NCBI GenBank assembly: GCA_026393735.1
Contig: JAPKZP010000569.1
Coordinates: 1 to 8,983 of the forward strand
Length of the DNA stretch: 8,983 nt
From: Acidobacteriota bacterium
GTDB lineage: Bacteria > Acidobacteriota > Vicinamibacteria > Vicinamibacterales > JAKQTR01
Reading direction: 5' to 3'
The translations under genes were made by a program, and so were the position numbers. The notes beneath the pieces were generated by a model, which saw nothing but the letters and a program-made list of their open reading frames with translations, was not told the origin of the DNA and searched no databases. This document shows, piece after piece, positions 5,725 through 8,983 of the stretch (positions are counted from its first letter, which is position 1; every line of letters starts with the position of its first letter).

Positions 5725-5825
5725 GGACGGGTCGGTCAACCAGTGAGTCCTCGCCACGCCGTGGCTCTCCCGGATGAGGACCCGGCGAGCATGCGCCCGC
5801 GCTTGAACATGTTGCAGATGGAAAT

Positions 5826-5868
5826 GGGGTCGGACCGTATTCGCAATCAGGTCCGACCCCCCTTTTTC
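5826..5868. terminator. REP-like perfect palindrome, possible terminator
   Basis: GGGGTCGGACC (5826-5836) and GGTCCGACCCC (5850-5860) form a perfect 11-bp stem with a 13-nt loop. On the plus strand it is followed by CCTTTTTC, an intrinsic-terminator layout. No plus-strand gene lies close upstream. The stop of the minus-strand DUF5666 gene is 13 bp away, so the hairpin may protect or end that transcript even though the minus-strand flank (ATTTCC) is a poor T tract. The sequence style is that of dispersed REP palindromes, and a half copy lies at 8814-8823. Confidence 0.6.
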
Positions 5869-5873
5869 AGGCG

Positions 5874-6581
5874 TTACCGTTTGGGCGGCGGCGGCGGATT
5901 GCCGATCTGCATGCGCTCGGCCACGAGTGTCGAACCCTCCAGGGTACCCACCGCGCCGGCCTGCACACCGTTCTTGATCTCGGCGCACGAACCCGCGTCG
6001 TACTTGGTGCCCGCGGTGGTCTTGACCGCCTTGTCGCCCAGGGTGAAGGCGACGGCCGGACACGCGCCGCTGACGTTGCTGATCTGGCCGTGGGCCCCGG
6101 TGCCATCCGCCGGCGGCTTGCCCGGGCCTTCGCCCTTGTCCGGCGGCTCGCCGAGTTGAACGCCCACCGCCAGCACCGAGCCGTCGTCCTGCGGCGTTCC
6201 CATGGCGCCGGCCTGCTCTCCGCTCTTCACGCCCTCACAGGTGCCGCCGATGAACTGGGTCGACCCGTTCGTGCGGAAGGTCGTGCCCTCGAGCGTGAAG
6301 CTCAGGGACGGGCACGTGCCGCTCAGGCCGCCAATCTCGCCATGCGCCCCCTTCATCCCTTCAGGCAGCGGCGGCGGCTGACCGGGCCCCCCGGGCCCGC
6401 CGCCCTGGCCCGGCGTGCCGGACCCCGTCGGCGTCGTGGCCGCACCGGATGTGGTGGCGGACGAGCTGTTCGATGAGAGCGAACTCGGAGCGGTGAGGGA
6501 GCTGGTCCCCGACGAGTCGTTGCAGGCCGCGGCGCAGGCGGCCACGAGGACAGCGGCAAGGACCGGTAGACGAAGATTCAT
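5874..6581 (-). CDS. DUF5666-like lipoprotein with two Cys-paired repeats
   Basis: This is a 235-residue protein. ATG 6581 has AAGGA (6590-6594 on the complement) at the right distance. The signal peptide carries a lipobox at V13-A-A-C16, with C20 as a second candidate, so the mature protein is probably lipid-anchored. A Ser/Thr-rich linker (22-55) and a Gly/Pro stretch (56-74) follow. Two tandem domains follow, about 79-147 and 163-229, each running H-G-x-I, S-G-x-C-P, a beta strand, T-x-x, G-x-C, G-x-x-A-G-A-x-G-T, and L-x-A-x-x-x-x-x-G. They resemble DUF5666 beta domains. Each has exactly two cysteines (90/115 and 174/199), which could be disulphides. It ends in P-P-P-P-P-K-R. It is 63 bp downstream of the LTxxQ gene on the same strand and probably co-transcribed from the ECF-like promoter. 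Function unknown. Confidence 0.75.
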   Translation of the reverse strand: MNLRLPVLAAVLVAACAAACNDSSGTSSLTAPSSLSSNSSSATTSGAATTPTGSGTPGQGGGPGGPGQPPPLPEGMKGAHGEIGGLSGTCPSLSFTLEGTTFRTNGSTQFIGGTCEGVKSGEQAGAMGTPQDDGSVLAVGVQLGEPPDKGEGPGKPPADGTGAHGQISNVSGACPAVAFTLGDKAVKTTAGTKYDAGSCAEIKNGVQAGAVGTLEGSTLVAERMQIGNPPPPPKR

Positions 6582-6644
6582 AAGGCACTTCCTTTTCTCG
6601 TTGTTGACGAACGTGGTGGTTGACAGCGGGTCGAGTGAGCCGGG

Positions 6645-7097
6645 TCAGCGCGGGGCCCGGCGCCGGTCGCCGCCCGGTCCGCCGTTCGGGCCGGCGCGCA
6701 GTCGGGCGCGCTGGGCTGGGGTCAGCAGGGCCGCGACCTTGCGGCCCGTCGCGATCGTGGCGTCCAGCAGCACGCGCTGGGCCGCCGAGAGAGCGTCTGC
6801 CGCGGCGTCGATGCCCGCCGCATCCGGCGTGTCGGCGCAGACCAGCGCCCGCAGCTGATCTTCGGCGCCGCGCAGCTGATCGTGGATGGTGTCCATGTCG
6901 TCGCGCTGCGCGTCGAACAGGGCGCGGAGGGCGGTTTCCTGCTGGCCGGTGAGGTTCAGGGCGAAGAGCGGCGCCATCGGATCGCCGCCGGGCCCTCCCG
7001 TAAGCCCGGGCGGGGGACCAGGCGGCTGGGCGGCCGCAAGGCCGGTGAGGGCCAGCGTCGCGACGAGCAGCGTCACAGCGAAGAGCGTCTTGTTCAT
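6645..7097 (-). CDS. LTxxQ (Spy/CpxP-like) periplasmic protein
   Basis: This is a 150-residue secreted protein. ATG 7097 is preceded by AGGAGA (7106-7111 on the complement). The signal peptide ends near A-A-A-Q (21-24). A Pro/Gly-rich segment follows, and then a helical core (45-130) containing L-T-G-Q-Q (49-53) and L-T-P-A-Q-R (125-130), the paired LTxxQ motifs of the Spy/CpxP/CnrX group. That group comprises periplasmic chaperones and metal or misfolding sensors. The single cysteine C87 lies mid-helix. The tail is Gly/Arg-rich. It is the first gene of the minus-strand unit with the DUF5666-like lipoprotein, and faces the ECF sigma operon across 154 bp. An outward-pointing ECF-like promoter lies 45 bp upstream of its start, so it is likely a target of that sigma factor. 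Confidence 0.8.
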   Translation of the reverse strand: MNKTLFAVTLLVATLALTGLAAAQPPGPPPGLTGGPGGDPMAPLFALNLTGQQETALRALFDAQRDDMDTIHDQLRGAEDQLRALVCADTPDAAGIDAAADALSAAQRVLLDATIATGRKVAALLTPAQRARLRAGPNGGPGGDRRRAPR

Positions 7098-7142
7098 CGG
7101 GTCGTTCTCCTGTCGGCGACGCGGCCATCGCGTCGTTACCAG

Positions 7143-7173
7143 GTGAGACCGCGAGGCGGGCGGGTTTCTTCCC
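7143..7173 (-). promoter_or_regulatory. ECF-sigma-type promoter of the LTxxQ/DUF5666 unit
   Basis: On the minus strand the sequence reads GGGAAG (complement of 7168-7173), then 18 nt, then GTCTCAC (complement of 7143-7149). The same arrangement, GGGAA-N-18 nt-GTCTCAC, stands on the other strand in front of the sigma gene. ECF promoters typically have a GGAAC-like -35 and a GTC-containing -10. It would give a leader of about 40 nt before ATG 7097. Confidence 0.6.
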
Positions 7174-7193
7174 GGCTTTATTTTTCGTGGGGA

Positions 7194-7224
7194 GGGAATA
7201 TTCGGCGGCGGCTGCGAGTCTCAC
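7194..7224 (+). promoter_or_regulatory. ECF-sigma-type autoregulatory promoter of the sigma operon
   Basis: GGGAAT (7194-7199), 18 nt, then GTCTCAC (7218-7224). Spacing and both boxes match the minus-strand site at 7143-7173, with only 20 bp between the two -35 boxes. Transcription would begin around 7230, just ahead of AGAAGAGG (7231-7238) and the GTG at 7252. A shared motif on both flanks is the classic sign of an autoregulated ECF factor with a divergent target. Confidence 0.6.
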
Positions 7225-7251
7225 GGTATAAGAAGAGGCACCCGAGCCCAC

Positions 7252-7884
7252 GTGACGCCAGACACGATCCTCGACCCGGACGCCGAGTTGGTGAGGCAGG
7301 CCGCCCAGGGCGACCGCCACGCCTTCGATGTGCTCGTGCGCCGGTACGAGTCGCAGATCTTCAACCTGGCCAGGGCGATGACCCGGGGCGACGACGAGGC
7401 GGACGACTTGGCGCAGGAAGCGTTCGTCCGCGCGTATCGGGCCATCAGGAGCTTCCGCGGCGACAGCCTCTTCAGGACCTGGCTCTACCAGGTGACGGTC
7501 AACGTCGTCCGCACGCACCTGTCGTCCCGGTCGCGGTGGCGGCGGCTGTGGAGCACGCCGGTCGAGGCCGGCGCCGACGAGGACGGAGACGCGGCCGCCC
7601 TCGCGACGCCGGGGTTCGAAGACGACGTGGTGCGGCGCGACACGATTGACCGGGCGCTCGCGGGACTGCCGGAGGACCTGCGCGTGGCCGTGACGCTGCG
7701 CGACATCCAGGGGCTGGACTACCGCGAGATCGCCGAGACGCTGCAGGTGCCGATGGGCACCGTGGAGTCGAGGATCTTCCGCGCGCGCCAGCGCCTGCGG
7801 ACGCTGCTGGCCCCGTTACTGGGCCGCGGCGCAGGGGCACCGGCACTCGCACGGCCGGCGGTGGCGGCCGGCGACGAAGGGTGA
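7252..7884 (+). CDS. ECF-family RNA polymerase sigma factor (RpoE-like)
   Basis: This is a 210-residue protein. Region 2 spans about 23-95, with Y32 in R-R-Y-E-S-Q-I-F-N-L-A, the D-E-A-D-D-L-A-Q-E-A-F core-binding helix (48-58), and F-R-T-W-L-Y-Q-V-T-V-N at 74-84 for -10 recognition. A variable acidic linker (105-125) follows, and then region 4 (about 130-186), whose helix-turn-helix includes L-D-Y-R-E-I-A-E-T-L and G-T-V-E-S-R-I-F-R-A-R-Q for -35 recognition. The Ala/Pro-rich tail (190-210) is unusual but harmless. GTG 7252 is used; AGAAGAGG lies 13 nt upstream, rather far, yet no better in-frame start precedes region 2. It ends 11 bp before the anti-sigma gene, and is probably held inactive by that protein until an envelope signal. 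Two copies of its likely promoter flank it. Confidence 0.93.
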   Translation: MTPDTILDPDAELVRQAAQGDRHAFDVLVRRYESQIFNLARAMTRGDDEADDLAQEAFVRAYRAIRSFRGDSLFRTWLYQVTVNVVRTHLSSRSRWRRLWSTPVEAGADEDGDAAALATPGFEDDVVRRDTIDRALAGLPEDLRVAVTLRDIQGLDYREIAETLQVPMGTVESRIFRARQRLRTLLAPLLGRGAGAPALARPAVAAGDEG

Positions 7885-7895
7885 GGAGCACGATC

Positions 7896-8393
7896 ATGAA
7901 AGGCTGTGATGACGCCCGGACGTGGATGGCACGCGGCGGAGACGGCTCGCTGGACGAAGCCTTGCGGCTGGCACTCGCCGCGCACCTCAAGTCGTGCGCC
8001 GCATGCCGCGACGAGGCCGCCGGGCAGGGTGACGTCGCGTCGGTGCTGCACGCCAGACCCGCGGCCGCCGTCCCGCCGGGCTTCAGCGCGCGCGTGTCGG
8101 CGCGTCTCGACCGGGGCGCGTCCTGGATCGAACTGGCGGAATGGCGTACATGGACGTGGCGCCTCGTGCCCGTTGCCGCCGCGCTGTTCCTAGCCGCGGT
8201 GTTGTGGTCCGGCGGATCAGCGTCGCGCGGCCAGGCGGCGGCGTCCATGTCGGTGGCCCTAGTCGATACCGACGGGGCGCGTGCCGCGCCGGAAGCCGTG
8301 CTGTGGGACAGTTCGATTGACGAAGGCCTCGCGCTGAGGACGGTATTGACCGGAGCTCGGCAGACGACGCCGGGGGAGCAGCGTCATGACTGA
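7896..8393 (+). CDS. Transmembrane zinc-finger anti-sigma factor
   Basis: This is a 165-residue protein read from ATG 7896, which has GAGGAG (7883-7888) overlapping the sigma stop codon. An in-frame GTG at 7881 would add five residues but has no ribosome-binding site of its own. Residues 4-37 carry C-D-D-A-R and then H30-L-K-S-C34-A-A-C37, the H-x3-C-x2-C ZAS/zf-HC2 signature that clasps ECF sigma factors. A hydrophobic helix at about 90-106 (L-V-P-V-A-A-A-L-F-L-A-A-V-L-W) makes it a single-pass membrane protein, with roughly 60 residues outside. That outer part is short and lacks a known sensor domain. Position directly after the sigma gene and overlap with the next gene (8 bp) indicate one operon. 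The expected role is to sequester the sigma factor at the membrane. Confidence 0.88.
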   Translation: MKGCDDARTWMARGGDGSLDEALRLALAAHLKSCAACRDEAAGQGDVASVLHARPAAAVPPGFSARVSARLDRGASWIELAEWRTWTWRLVPVAAALFLAAVLWSGGSASRGQAAASMSVALVDTDGARAAPEAVLWDSSIDEGLALRTVLTGARQTTPGEQRHD

Positions 8394-8808
8394 CCGATCA
8401 TCCCGATTCTGGTTCGCGTTGTTCGTGCTGGCCGTGTTCTGCACCGGCGCGGGCGCCGGCGTCCTGGGCGGCCGGTTCCTGGGCCGGCCGGGCCTGCTGG
8501 GAGGACCGCCACCCGGCGGCCAGTCACTGGAGGAACTCAACCGCCAGCTGACAAGCGAACTTGGTCTCGACGCGGCTCAGCAGCAGCAACTCGGGGCCGT
8601 GCTCGAGGCCTCGAGGACCAGGGTGGACAGGTTCCGGCACGACGCCCAGGTCCGGTTCGAGCAGGAGCACGAGACGCTGCAGGGCGAGATCCGGAAGGTC
8701 CTGAACGAGAATCAACGCGTGAAGTTCGCGGCTTGGCTCAGGAAGAACGGGTCACCTGGCCCGCCTCCAGGTGGGCCGCCAGGTCCGCCACCAGGACGGC
8801 CGTTCTAG
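8386..8808 (+). CDS. Membrane-anchored Spy-like (heavy-metal-sensor type) protein
   Basis: This is a 140-residue protein whose ATG overlaps the anti-sigma stop codon by 8 bp (8386-8393), implying translational coupling. An uncleaved N-terminal helix (8-27, F-W-F-A-L-F-V-L-A-V-F) anchors it, and a Gly/Pro stretch follows. A long helical region (47-120) contains L-T-S-E-L-G-L-D-A-A-Q-Q-Q-Q-L and ends V-K-F-A-A-W-L, matching the Spy/CpxP/'periplasmic heavy metal sensor' group. The tail (122-140) is Pro/Gly-rich, with P-P-P-G-G-P-P-G. Unlike the divergent LTxxQ protein, it stays membrane-bound and sits beside the anti-sigma factor, so it may sense unfolded protein or metal and act on that factor. 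That role is an inference. No metal-binding His/Cys cluster is seen. Confidence 0.78.
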   Translation: MTDRSSRFWFALFVLAVFCTGAGAGVLGGRFLGRPGLLGGPPPGGQSLEELNRQLTSELGLDAAQQQQLGAVLEASRTRVDRFRHDAQVRFEQEHETLQGEIRKVLNENQRVKFAAWLRKNGSPGPPPGGPPGPPPGRPF

Positions 8809-8813
8809 GGGAT

Positions 8814-8823
8814 GGGTCGGACC
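8814..8823 (+). repeat. Half copy of the REP-like palindrome
   Basis: GGGTCGGACC here equals ten of the eleven bases of the left arm of the palindrome at 5826-5860, but the matching right arm is absent. It lies 6 bp after the stop of the Spy-like gene and 6 bp before the stop of the decayed minus-strand gene. It may be a truncated REP element or a rearrangement point. Confidence 0.4.
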
Positions 8824-8828
8824 TCTCT

Positions 8829-8983
8829 TCAGTTTCTGATCGCGATGCCGCCGGTCTTGTCCATGGCCGCGCTGCCCATCCAGCGGTACGACGATCCTGG
8901 CGCTTGGGTGTCCTGCTGGCTACCCTCGGCGACCCGCCCGCGATGTTCAGTTCGTACCAGCGGATGGCGCTCGAGCCGCCGGA
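8829..8983 (-). pseudogene. Frameshifted 3' end of a secreted-protein gene
   Basis: Reading the minus strand from the right edge, the first frame gives S-A-I-R-W-Y-E-L-N-I-A-G-G-S-P-R-V. After a one-base shift near 8920, the other frame continues S-Q-Q-D-T-Q-A-P and then Y-R-W-M-G-S-A-A-M-D-K-T-G-G-I-A-I-R-N to a TGA (8829-8831). Joined, this resembles the R-W-Y-E-L ... Q-Q-G-T ... H-R-W-M-G-S-I-A-M-D-x-x-G-N-I-A-L stretch that I recall from large secreted proteins of Acidobacteriota and relatives. Neither frame alone holds both parts, so a frameshift (or a sequencing error) is likely. The stop falls right after I-A-I-R-N, earlier than I would expect for that family. Identity beyond this stretch cannot be judged. 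Confidence 0.45.

Noticed and set aside
6361..7518. A 385-codon minus-strand frame covering the sigma/LTxxQ intergenic region.
   Set aside because: It overlaps three well-supported genes and the divergent promoters, is Arg/Ala/Pro-rich, and has no signal or domain.
8754..8786. Hairpin-forming GC stretch at the end of the Spy-like gene as a terminator.
   Set aside because: It lies inside the coding sequence, reflects Pro/Gly codons, and has no T run after it.

Overview
The window is GC-rich bacterial DNA. Secreted DUF1254, DUF5666 and LTxxQ-type proteins, an ECF sigma factor, and scattered palindromic intergenic repeats resemble genomes of Acidobacteriota (Vicinamibacteria-like). That assignment is an inference from gene content and repeat style; no rRNA or marker gene is present.

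Layout. (1) 2-220: the 3' end of a YeeE/YedE-type membrane transporter that enters from the left. (2) 330-571 and 5364-5605: two direct repeats of 242 bp, about 93% identical by hand count, exactly 5034 bp apart. Each ends in the 3' part of a tRNA-Leu (anticodon arm to acceptor end) without the 5' half. They look like attachment-site relics bounding a cassette or successive integrations. (3) Between them, 632-1160: an overlapping DUF433/DUF5615 toxin-antitoxin pair. It faces a minus-strand HExxH protein (1013-1678) whose conserved part stops where the toxin gene ends. (4) 1814-5086: a three-gene same-strand unit encoding an outer-membrane beta-barrel of the MetA-pathway/'neuromedin U' type, a secreted DUF1254/DUF1214 protein, and a secreted protein of a family I cannot name. 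(5) 5606-5873: intergenic repeats, namely a duplicated 34-bp sequence and a REP-like perfect 11-bp palindrome. (6) 5874-8808: a divergent regulatory locus. On the minus strand lie an LTxxQ (Spy/CpxP-like) periplasmic protein and a DUF5666-like lipoprotein. On the plus strand lie an ECF sigma factor, its zinc-finger transmembrane anti-sigma factor, and a membrane-anchored Spy-like protein. (7) 8829-8983: the decayed, frameshifted 3' end of a secreted-protein gene on the minus strand.

How the genes work together. The intergenic region at 7098-7251 carries two outward-facing copies of one promoter-like motif, GGGAA-N-18 nt-GTCTCAC. This matches the GGGAAC/GTC style of ECF promoters, so the sigma factor probably drives its own operon and the divergent periplasmic pair, forming a small envelope-stress regulon. 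The 1814-5086 unit reads as an accessory uptake or surface module carried as cargo between the tRNA-derived repeats.
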